This document shows, in pieces, positions 8,020 to 14,637 of a DNA stretch of 16,677 nucleotides. This stretch comes from Lachnospiraceae bacterium UBA7110 (GTDB lineage: Bacteria > Bacillota > Clostridia > Lachnospirales > Lachnospiraceae). The DNA is taken from contig DKYC01000026.1 in assembly GCA_002492295.1 (NCBI GenBank), positions 1-16,677 on the forward strand, written 5' to 3'. How positions within the stretch are numbered: position 1 is the first letter of the stretch; every line of letters starts with the position of its first letter. Made by a program: the position numbers and the translations under genes. Under the pieces are notes generated by a model that worked only from the letters and a program-made list of their open reading frames with translations, did no database searches and was not told the DNA's origin.

Positions 8020-9444
8020 TATTTTCTCACTCATCGTGCTTTCAAGCTTCGTAATCTCCCTGCCGCCCTGCTCCACCTTAAGCTCAATCTTATAGGAAAG
8101 CACCTCTTGTTCCTCATACTTTGCCACAAACTCCGGCGTTGTTGTACCTGACACCAGCTTTGTATAACTGTATGCATTGTCATACGTCCCTGAAATCGAC
8201 GGTGCCGTTGTCGAACTTCCGTCCGCTATATTATCATCAAAATTGTGGAATACCTCAAAACCGGATGCCGAATTTTTTATTTCCACACTTGCCTGATAAC
8301 TGTTCTCCTTAATTTTTGTGGTACTTTCATTGATATCCGCCGCACGCTGCTTTAAGATATAACATTGGAAATCCGTAATATTCGCCTGATTGTCAACCAC
8401 AATTTTATCATGCCCCGGCTCAAGATTATACTGCGGATAGTAATAAACCATCAGCCTGTTCAGTCCTGCCTCTTTCTTGTTTTTATAAATATATCCGTCC
8501 GGACAGGTAGCAGAAATGTCCACCGTATATGTAAGGAAACTGCCGTCTGCCGGAAATCGGTCAAGCGTCTTACTCGTGCCGATAGATTCCTCCGTATTAC
8601 CCGACGGCGGGTCGGCACCATCATATTCATCCGACCTTGATTCTGTCTCTTCCTTGACATAATAAGGATAATCCTTCAAAAAATAGCTGTATGTCATCTT
8701 CGGAGTCACCTTGTAATCATCTCCGTCCGCGGCAATCTCAAACGTAAGCGTCCTCTCATTCAAATGAAGATAATTTCCCACATAGATGCCCGCTGTGCTT
8801 TCATCATAAAGCTTATCAATATTTCCCTGCACGGAAGTTACCGTATCGTTAATCTTTACAACCGCGTCACTTTCAAAAGCCCCCTCCAGCTGCGTCATAT
8901 AACTGCGAAAATCGTCCTTCATCTTTCGAACGGCATTCTTATCATAGTCCCTGTCACCCTGGAATATGGCATCACGCGTTGTCTCCGTGTTTTCCATCTC
9001 CATAACCTTCTCGACACTGTTTGGCGTCGCCGTAAGCGTCACATCATACAGCTGCCCGTTTTCAGCCTCCATATCGTTAATGCAAAATGTATATTCGTCC
9101 GCAGTCTCTGTCCCAATCAGCTTCGGTACGGTTGAAAAACTATATCCCGAATGCCCCGGCGTTGCATCCTGATAATGCACTCCCTCAATTCCCGTACCGC
9201 CTGGCGTAAACCGCGCCTTCAGCTCCTCAAGGTCATACCCCTTAAACGTCTCCATAATACTCTCCGCCGTGAGCGTCATCTCCTGCCGGATTCTAGCCTT
9301 CTGATTATAAACCATCGCCGTCGTCATGGAATGCAGCACAGGCACCGCAACAAGACCGAGTATCGTAATCGCGATAATCACCTCAACCAAAGACATTCCC
9401 TTGTTATTCAGCTTTTTCCCAAGCAACATCTTTCTACTGCGCAT
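8014..9444 (-). CDS. GspI/PilV-type minor prepilin with enlarged C-terminal domain
   Basis: About 476 residues from the ATG at 9444, which has TGAGGAA just upstream; a GTG at 9468 and an ATG at 9429 are alternatives in the same frame. The leader ends KKLNNKG, followed by MSLVE with Glu at +5 and a long hydrophobic helix (IIAITILGLVAVPVL), the N-terminal signature of the GspI/PilV group. GspI proteins are usually 120-180 residues, so this one has about 300 extra residues, largely Ser/Thr/Asp-rich and beta-like, with no recognised domain. It overlaps the end of pilO by 11 bases, implying translational coupling. It is inferred to be part of the tip-initiating minor-pilin complex with the GspH, GspJ and GspK types downstream. 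Confidence 0.83.
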   Translation of the reverse strand: MRSRKMLLGKKLNNKGMSLVEVIIAITILGLVAVPVLHSMTTAMVYNQKARIRQEMTLTAESIMETFKGYDLEELKARFTPGGTGIEGVHYQDATPGHSGYSFSTVPKLIGTETADEYTFCINDMEAENGQLYDVTLTATPNSVEKVMEMENTETTRDAIFQGDRDYDKNAVRKMKDDFRSYMTQLEGAFESDAVVKINDTVTSVQGNIDKLYDESTAGIYVGNYLHLNERTLTFEIAADGDDYKVTPKMTYSYFLKDYPYYVKEETESRSDEYDGADPPSGNTEESIGTSKTLDRFPADGSFLTYTVDISATCPDGYIYKNKKEAGLNRLMVYYYPQYNLEPGHDKIVVDNQANITDFQCYILKQRAADINESTTKIKENSYQASVEIKNSASGFEVFHNFDDNIADGSSTTAPSISGTYDNAYSYTKLVSGTTTPEFVAKYEEQEVLSYKIELKVEQGGREITKLESTMSEKIK

Positions 9445-10249
9445 TTTCCTCAGCTCCGTCTTCTTCACCCTCGCCAGTCATTTCATTCAGCATATCCATC
9501 GCCATCTGCCTTGCAATCTCCTCCGAGCGGAACGGGTCATCCGTTCCGGCAGGATACTGTGTAATGTCAGGAGCCTTATACTCCTTGCCACTGCCCGCAA
9601 GACCGTAAAAATAAATATCAATGTTTCCCTCAAGGACACCGTATTCCTCATTCTTCGTATATACAATATTGTCAATCCCAATCCGGTTATCCGACTCATA
9701 AATCTGACGGATGACCGACTTTAACTCCTTATAAGTCGTTTGGTTTACATAAACAGCATGCTTCTGTGTAAAGACCAAACTCTCGTCAAGCCCATCGAGC
9801 GCCGCTGCCGTGACAAGATAAGGCTCCACCGTATAAACGCCTTCCTTCTCCTCCATATTAATCGCATCAAAGTCAATTGTATTACGCTCTCCAAGCTCCA
9901 CTGCAAGCATAATCGCATCCTCCTCGCGCGTGTCAGAAGGATATGCATCCAAAATCGAATTGATTTCCGCCTTGATTTCCTCAATCTCAAGCTTATACGC
10001 TTCCATGTTTGTGTTGTATTCCTCAAGTTCCCGCACGGACGCGGCAAGCTCCATATTGGATTTTTCAAGCTCCTCCGTTTTCTGCGTAAAGTCCAAGTAC
10101 ACAAACACATAAATCATGGCAAGAATCAGTACGCCGACAAGTGTCACGCCCAAAAACGTCTTTTGGTTAAAATAATTTTTTATCGATTTGGATTCCTTTG
10201 CCTGCTTATCCTTTACTTTTTTTTCTTTCACTTTCTTTTCCTTAGCCAT
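9434..10249 (-). CDS. pilO: PilO, T4P alignment-complex inner-membrane protein
   Basis: 271 residues. Residues 2-24 are extremely basic (11 Lys), a cytoplasmic tail. A single membrane helix covers about 32-52, followed by a coiled coil at about 54-100 and an alpha/beta domain to about 215. A short acidic, low-complexity tail ends the protein. This order (short cytoplasmic tail, one helix, coiled coil, ferredoxin-like domain) is the PilO plan; sequence identity in this family is low, so the architecture and the position directly after PilM-PilN carry the call. PilO pairs with PilN through the coiled coils and links the cytoplasmic PilM to the outside. GGGGGGAG precedes the ATG with a 7-base spacing, and the gene starts 15 bases after the pilM stop. 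Confidence 0.85.
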   Translation of the reverse strand: MAKEKKVKEKKVKDKQAKESKSIKNYFNQKTFLGVTLVGVLILAMIYVFVYLDFTQKTEELEKSNMELAASVRELEEYNTNMEAYKLEIEEIKAEINSILDAYPSDTREEDAIMLAVELGERNTIDFDAINMEEKEGVYTVEPYLVTAAALDGLDESLVFTQKHAVYVNQTTYKELKSVIRQIYESDNRIGIDNIVYTKNEEYGVLEGNIDIYFYGLAGSGKEYKAPDITQYPAGTDDPFRSEEIARQMAMDMLNEMTGEGEEDGAEENAQ

Positions 10250-10264
10250 TTCAATTCTCCCCCC

Positions 10265-11851
10265 TTATTCCGTCGTCGTTCCGGCTGCTGCCGCATCCGC
10301 AGCGCCTTCAGGGGCAGAAGGCTGTACGGAAGGCACAGGCGGTGTCAAGACCTCAGCCCTGTATGTACACGTTACCGTAAAATTAACCGTTTTCACTTCA
10401 TTGCCAAGTGCAGTCTGCTCCATAATGCCCTCCAGCGTATCCTCGGTAACCTCCTCAATCAGACTCTCAACCGTCACGCTCTCAAGCGACTCAAACTCAC
10501 GCAGCATCTTGATAATGCCTGCCGCAGTCTCCTTATCTCCCACACGGATTGTCATAACGCACTGCTCGTCGTCAGACGAAAAGTCCGTCATTTCAACATC
10601 CGCCGGCAGCTTCTCCTCAAGCTCTTCAAAAAAATCCACAATCCCGTCATTAAAATGCTCCGTAAGCTTATTGCCATACCGAATCTGCTCGATAAAGTCC
10701 TTCAGCCCGAGATACTGGTCATGAACCGCTCTCGCAGGCTCCAGCTGCTCTTTCTGCCGCTGCAAAGAATCCTGCTCCACAAGCGCCATGTTGTATGGAA
10801 CCAGCGCCATCGAAAGCACTGCCGCAATCAGCACGATAAACAGAAGGATAACCAGCACGCTCGCGGAAACATAGTTTGTCTCATGCCGCTCCTTCTCCTT
10901 CTCCGCGTCAAAGCCCACACTTGAGACACCCGCACCGATTGCCGCCGCGAATACATTAATCATATTGTTATCCGCACGGCGCGTAATCGTCGAGGCACGC
11001 ACATTCTCCAAAAAACGGCTTGGAATCCCCGTCTGCTCCGTCATCAGATCCGTGATGGACCAGTCGCGCGAACCGTCGCCGATAATATAAATCTGCGAAA
11101 TCCTGCTGTCCTCATTGTTTGCCGAATAAAAATCCACCAGTCGTGTGACTGTTCCAGCCAATATACTGTAACGTTCCTCCTTTTCGGGAAGAACGTCATC
11201 ATCCATATGCCCCACCTGATAATTGACGGTACGCTGCATCATCATCATGCCCTGCCTAAGAATGGTGACAAGCGCATTCTCGTCCTCAATCTTCACCGTC
11301 ATAATGGCTTCCGAACCGGCATTAAGCTTCGTTGCCTGAATGACCGAATTGCCTATATAATCAATGTCTGCAATAAAAAGCCCTAATGCCTCCGCAAGCT
11401 TTTCATATCCTGCTATCAGCTCTTTTTCCGCCGCCATGACAAGCACTTTATGTTTCCCCGCATTATCCCCGTCACGGTAGGTCTGAATCACAAAATGGGC
11501 AATTTTATAATCACTTAAATCAATCGGAAAATACTCGTTGAGATTGGATTCAATATACGCACCGATCTGATGCTCCTTGACTGACGCAACCGTAATCTCA
11601 CGGCTGATAATCTTTGTCGAAAAGACGGTAAAAAGCACACGCTTTGTACGGATTTTATGCTCCCGCAAAGCGTCACGGATTTGCTCCTTTAACGCTTCCA
11701 TCTTAACGGGATTGAGATAACCGTCCCGGACTGCCCCCTCCGGCGTCTTGGTGTCCACACACCGGTATACCTTTGGTTTTTTCTTCTGGTAGTCCATTTC
11801 GACAATCTTAACCGTCGAAAAACCAACCTCTATGCTCAACACTTTTGCCAT
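10265..11851 (-). CDS. pilM: PilM-PilN fusion (GspL-like), T4P alignment complex
   Basis: 528 residues. Residues 1-312 are a PilM actin-like domain: VLSIEVGFSTVKIVEM at 4-19 is the phosphate-1 region, IYIIGDGS at 254-261 the adenosine region, and INVFAAAIGAG at 298-308 the closing helix. A linker of about 15 residues leads into one membrane helix at about 328-352. This is followed by a coiled coil at 355-392 and a small alpha/beta domain at about 410-500 (VEMTDFSSDD...MTIRVGDK...), then a Pro/Ala/Thr-rich tail. The second half matches the PilN plan, and no separate pilN lies between this gene and pilO. PilM normally docks on a cytoplasmic N-terminal peptide of PilN; here the two are covalently joined, as in GspL of type II secretion. 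GGAGGG is 9 bases from the ATG. Confidence 0.87.
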   Translation of the reverse strand: MAKVLSIEVGFSTVKIVEMDYQKKKPKVYRCVDTKTPEGAVRDGYLNPVKMEALKEQIRDALREHKIRTKRVLFTVFSTKIISREITVASVKEHQIGAYIESNLNEYFPIDLSDYKIAHFVIQTYRDGDNAGKHKVLVMAAEKELIAGYEKLAEALGLFIADIDYIGNSVIQATKLNAGSEAIMTVKIEDENALVTILRQGMMMMQRTVNYQVGHMDDDVLPEKEERYSILAGTVTRLVDFYSANNEDSRISQIYIIGDGSRDWSITDLMTEQTGIPSRFLENVRASTITRRADNNMINVFAAAIGAGVSSVGFDAEKEKERHETNYVSASVLVILLFIVLIAAVLSMALVPYNMALVEQDSLQRQKEQLEPARAVHDQYLGLKDFIEQIRYGNKLTEHFNDGIVDFFEELEEKLPADVEMTDFSSDDEQCVMTIRVGDKETAAGIIKMLREFESLESVTVESLIEEVTEDTLEGIMEQTALGNEVKTVNFTVTCTYRAEVLTPPVPSVQPSAPEGAADAAAAGTTTE

Positions 11852-11992
11852 TTGTTTTTCCCTCCATTTGCTTCTTTTGCGCTGATTTCCTATACCTCCG
11901 CCGCAAAAGAGCCGGGAGCATAAGAAATAAGCGCGTCACTTCATCTTAATCAATTCGTATATTTAGTTAAATTTTGTTATTATGCATAAATA
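11852..11992 (-). other. pilD-pilM intergenic gap with a stem and a possible weak promoter
   Basis: This is the largest gap inside the operon (141 bases). On the minus strand TTGATT, 17 bases, then TTATTT could be a weak secondary promoter. TCTTTTGCG (11873-11881) and CGCAAAAGA (11902-11910) are complementary, giving a 9-bp stem with a 20-base loop immediately before the pilM ribosome site. Nothing else was recognised. Confidence 0.35.
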
Positions 11993-12003
11993 TTATGCAT
12001 AAA
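11978..12003. repeat. Two tandem copies of a 13-bp unit at the 3' end of pilD
   Basis: TATTATGCATAAA occurs twice head to tail (11978-11990 and 11991-12003). Each copy centres on the palindrome ATGCAT. The second copy contains the pilD stop codon, so the duplication sits exactly at the gene's end. Confidence 0.8.
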
Positions 12004-12748
12004 AGTGAAGATACCACATTAGCATTTTCTCACCCCAAAGCGCAGCGATAAAAATCCCCGCCGAAAGATACGGTCCCATTGCAAGCATATGCTCTGCAGA
12101 CGAAATGCGCATGCGGATTACATGGATAACGGAACCCAAAACACACCCAAGCACGAATGCCAAAATCACAAGCTTCCATCCCAAAAGCAGTCCTGCCGCC
12201 GCCATCAGCTTGATATCACCGCCGCCGATACCCCGTCCCTTTGTAATCAGATAGAGCAGATACAAAGGTGCGCTGACTGCAAAAAAGCCGATAACATATC
12301 CTGTCCAGTTCGGTAAGTCTGTCAGTACACGTATCAGCCCAAGCGCTGCAATAATCAAGTTAAACCCAAACGGGATTTCGTATGTCCGAAAATCTATGAC
12401 GGAAAGTGCAAGAAGCGCACTCGCCATAATACAGTAGAGCGCCGTCTCAATGGATATGCCATAGACGAAAAATATGGTAAGCCATAAGACACCGTTCAGT
12501 GCCTCGATAATCGGGTACTGAACGGATATCCGTGCCTTACAGTTACGACACCTTCCTCCCAAAGCCACCCAACTGAAAAGGGGGATAAGGTCATACCATT
12601 TCAATTGGGTTCCGCAGCTTGTGCAGTGGCTTCTTGTTGTGACTATATTTTCTTTTTTCGGTAACCGGCAGATGCATACGTTGAGGAAACTGCCGATTGT
12701 GATTCCGTAGAGGAATATGATGATTGAGAAAAGTATAGTTGGGAGCAT
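11993..12748 (-). CDS. pilD: Prepilin peptidase and N-methyltransferase (A24 family)
   Basis: About 251 residues from the ATG at 12748, chosen because AAAGGA lies 6 bases upstream; the in-frame ATG at 12778 overlaps the pilin stop as TAATG but has no ribosome site. The N-terminal domain has the two CxxC pairs of the cytoplasmic loop (CTSCG and CRNCK, 25 residues apart) that bind zinc in bifunctional members. The catalytic aspartates are visible: VIDFRTYEIP and the GGGDIK form of the GxGD motif. About seven hydrophobic segments place it in the membrane. It removes the leader peptide from the five prepilins in this window and methylates the new N-terminus. It lies between the major pilin and pilM in the operon. 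Confidence 0.96.
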   Translation of the reverse strand: MLPTILFSIIIFLYGITIGSFLNVCICRLPKKENIVTTRSHCTSCGTQLKWYDLIPLFSWVALGGRCRNCKARISVQYPIIEALNGVLWLTIFFVYGISIETALYCIMASALLALSVIDFRTYEIPFGFNLIIAALGLIRVLTDLPNWTGYVIGFFAVSAPLYLLYLITKGRGIGGGDIKLMAAAGLLLGWKLVILAFVLGCVLGSVIHVIRMRISSAEHMLAMGPYLSAGIFIAALWGEKMLMWYLHFYA

Positions 12749-12777
12749 GGGGTGTCCTTTCAATGTCAAATGCTTCA

Positions 12778-13236
12778 TTAATGCTTTGCTATTGCTAATG
12801 CCTTTGCTAAATTCTCATCTGATGCTGTAAACTTAGTTGTGCCATCAGCAGATACAGTAAATCTTAAAACCACATTCTGATATGCTGATGACTTTATTGT
12901 TATATTTTCCAAAGTAACGCCAGCATCTGTACAAGCATCTTTAATCTCTGTTGGAATACTAGAAGCTGTTATTTTACCACTAACTACCGTTACATCATAA
13001 TTTGTATCAGTAGTAACTGACGGTAACGTATGAACAGGATCAGAGTAATACACCTGTACAGCCGAAATAATCTGTTGGAAGTTATCTTCATCAGCCGACT
13101 TTCTTGACTTCTCAACATACTTCAAATACTGAGGTGCAAGCACACCAATCAGCACTGCCATAATCGCGATAACAATGATTAACTCCACAAGGGAGAAACC
13201 TTTGTTATCCAATTTCTTTTCCTTTAAATTATTCAT
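12778..13236 (-). CDS. pilA: Major type IV pilin (prepilin)
   Basis: 152 residues from the ATG at 13236; a GTG three codons earlier (13245) is possible but would sit only 2 bases from GGAG. A Lys-rich leader ending DNKG is cleaved before FSLVE (Glu at +5), followed by the hydrophobic helix LIIVIAIMAVLIGVLAPQYL and an amphipathic helix with KYVEKSRKSADEDNFQQI. The globular part is small and beta-rich with one Cys only, so no disulfide loop closes the C-terminus. Length, full consensus and first position in the operon, behind a good promoter, mark it as the major subunit. This is an inference, since minor pilins share the N-terminus. The stop codon overlaps the outer PilD start by one base. Confidence 0.92.
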   Translation of the reverse strand: MNNLKEKKLDNKGFSLVELIIVIAIMAVLIGVLAPQYLKYVEKSRKSADEDNFQQIISAVQVYYSDPVHTLPSVTTDTNYDVTVVSGKITASSIPTEIKDACTDAGVTLENITIKSSAYQNVVLRFTVSADGTTKFTASDENLAKALAIAKH

Positions 13237-13245
13237 TGGACTCAC

Positions 13246-13432
13246 TTCTCCTTTTTCATAATGTTTTTATTTTGTCCGCCCTGTCGTCATACCAATACCA
13301 ATATGTATACATAACATGTAAGCCAATACATGCTGGCTCGCTGCCACCCGTATACGCCGCCCCCAAAGACGTCTTCCTAAGCAAACACGCGAAATCCATG
13401 TATGCAAAAGCGGTACAACTGCGGTCCCATAC
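13246..13432 (-). promoter_or_regulatory. Long structured 5' leader of the pilin mRNA, unassigned
   Basis: Near the predicted RNA start TGTATG (13433-13428) can pair with CATACA (13404-13399). Further on, AAGACGTCTT (13366-13375) is a perfect palindrome. AGCCA/TGGCT (13338-13321) forms a hairpin whose loop, CATGTA, can instead pair with TACATG directly downstream; that TACATG can also pair with the next ATGTA, and ATGTATACAT (13303-13312) is self-complementary. These helices compete, as in regulatory leaders. AAAAAGGAGAA precedes the start codon. I did not find the conserved cores of either c-di-GMP riboswitch class. Confidence 0.35.
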
Positions 13433-13438
13433 AAATAT

Positions 13439-13467
13439 ATTATAATTCAAACTGCACAAAACTACAA
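13439..13467 (-). promoter_or_regulatory. Promoter of the pilus operon
   Basis: On the minus strand: TTGTAG (13467-13462), 17 bases, then a perfect TATAAT (13444-13439). Transcription would begin near 13432, about 195 bases before the pilin start codon. The -35 element is weak (3 of 6), which may mean an activator is used. Confidence 0.7.
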
Positions 13468-13531
13468 TATTTTTACGCATTTTTATGCACATTTCATGTA
13501 TTTTACCCAAATTTTTTAGGACATTTTAAGA

Positions 13532-13560
13532 TAAATTTGAGCGCATACACCATATGTCAA
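13532..13560 (-). promoter_or_regulatory. Possible second, distal promoter for the pilus operon
   Basis: A perfect TTGACA (13560-13555) is followed after 17 bases by AATTTA, a poor -10 element. It lies between the end of the RelA/SpoT-like gene and the better promoter. It is listed for the -35 match only. Confidence 0.25.
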
Positions 13561-13632
13561 CCGCTTATGTAACCAGCATATTCCAGCGATTCCAAAGTCA
13601 TCCATAAGCACACCAACTTTGTCTTTCTTAGC

Positions 13633-14616
13633 CTATTCATTATGCTGCTCTTTCCATTGCCTCACACAATCTTCAATACGTACCGGTATAATCTGATTAA
13701 TAAAATCATTCTCTATTCGTAATGCATTATAAATAAATATAATATTGTTCAATTTACAAGGAATGACGGAAAATATAGAGTCAGATAATACACGCAAAAG
13801 TTCTTCCCTTTCCAATCGATAAAATTTTTTCAACAGTTCTTTATCATTTTCCAGTATTTGCTGCAATTTTGGATTTAAATTTTCCTGTCCCATATGAATT
13901 CGCAGTTTATATCGAAACATTTCTATAATTTTACCTTTTTTGTAGCATTGATACGCCAAAGACTCTAATATACTAATAATAGTACTATCGCACACTTCCA
14001 ACGTTGCATTTATACCGTTCAGCTTTCTATTGAAATCATAGTAATCAGGATTTTTCCATTCCTGTGTATGTTTATAGCGTATATCATGATCTACTTCATG
14101 CCATCCCTCTGAAAAAATTGTACGAATTTGCACTTCAAACGTCTTATCAATACGATAGTCCCGCCATAATTCTTCGGGTATTCTTCTGATATAATCTTCA
14201 TCGTCTCCATTGGGTATATCACACACTAAATTCAATCGTACCGGCTTAAACTCATCTATTTTAAGAGTATCTATCGCTGAATCATTTGTACGGACATGGA
14301 ATAAAGATTCTATAATTTTTCGACATATCGAAATATCATCTGCATAATACAAAACAATCCTTATTCCAATTAAATCCTGTAAATTCTTATTTTTTTTCTT
14401 ATATTCTTTATCCTTAATAATTAATTTTTGGCATAATGAATCAGCACTTTTTACCCTTGCAAAGATATGATAATACATACCAATACCACCCAAGCGCCGC
14501 TCAATTTGTTCCTGTAATTCTCTTTCAATCGTAATTTCTTTTAAAATCGGTTCGATTTTTTCTTTTAATTTTTCGTATTCTAACATATTTTTCCCAAAAT
14601 GCAGGCAATACTGCAT
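13633..14616 (-). CDS. Divergent RelA/SpoT-type nucleotidyltransferase
   Basis: 327 residues. Residues 45-185 carry the synthetase core of the RelA/SpoT family: ARVKS...K at 53-64 (R54, K56, S57, K64), DLIGIRIV at 81-88, EVQIRT at 161-166 with the catalytic-type Glu161, and GWHEVDHDIRYK at 171-182. The usual GY-x-S-x-H segment, whose Tyr stacks on the acceptor guanine, reads EFKPVRLNLV at 122-131, so acceptor recognition probably differs. There is no hydrolase (HD) domain, TGS or ACT region; the C-terminal 130 residues are helical and unassigned. Small synthetases of this type either make (p)ppGpp or, in toxin subgroups such as FaRel2 and CapRel, pyrophosphorylate tRNA. GGAGG lies 5 bases before the ATG, which fixes the start, and only 21 bases separate it from the NACHT gene. 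Substrate unknown. Confidence 0.85.
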   Translation of the reverse strand: MQYCLHFGKNMLEYEKLKEKIEPILKEITIERELQEQIERRLGGIGMYYHIFARVKSADSLCQKLIIKDKEYKKKNKNLQDLIGIRIVLYYADDISICRKIIESLFHVRTNDSAIDTLKIDEFKPVRLNLVCDIPNGDDEDYIRRIPEELWRDYRIDKTFEVQIRTIFSEGWHEVDHDIRYKHTQEWKNPDYYDFNRKLNGINATLEVCDSTIISILESLAYQCYKKGKIIEMFRYKLRIHMGQENLNPKLQQILENDKELLKKFYRLEREELLRVLSDSIFSVIPCKLNNIIFIYNALRIENDFINQIIPVRIEDCVRQWKEQHNE

Positions 14617-14637
14617 TTATACCTCCTCTTTTATATG

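Larger units (their letters stand above)
13246..13632. other. 387-base stretch without a gene
   Basis: It separates the RelA/SpoT-like gene from the pilus operon. It holds the two promoter candidates and the pilin leader listed separately. I saw no convincing terminator for the upstream unit between 13632 and 13560, so read-through into the pilus operon is possible. An 84-codon open frame here starts with TTG and spans the promoter, so it is not taken as a gene. Confidence 0.7.

Noticed and set aside
9740..10924. 394-codon plus-strand open frame antisense to pilO and pilM
   Set aside because: It spans the gap between two recognised genes on the other strand, has an Arg/His/Leu/Ile-rich composition typical of an antisense shadow, and shows no domain I recognise.
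13321..13338. H-type pseudoknot formed by AGCCA/TGGCT and CATGTA/TACATG
   Set aside because: The two helices abut with zero bases to cross the first stem, so they probably cannot form together. They are kept as alternative helices instead.
13246..13432. c-di-GMP-I or c-di-GMP-II riboswitch in the pilin leader
   Set aside because: Expected because such switches control pilins in Clostridioides, but the conserved cores (such as GGGACGCAAAG of class I) are absent. GGGACCGCAG is only a superficial likeness.
13256..13510. 84-codon minus-strand frame before the pilin
   Set aside because: It starts with TTG, has no ribosome site, runs across the TATAAT promoter, and its composition (many Tyr/Trp/Cys) is unlike a real protein.
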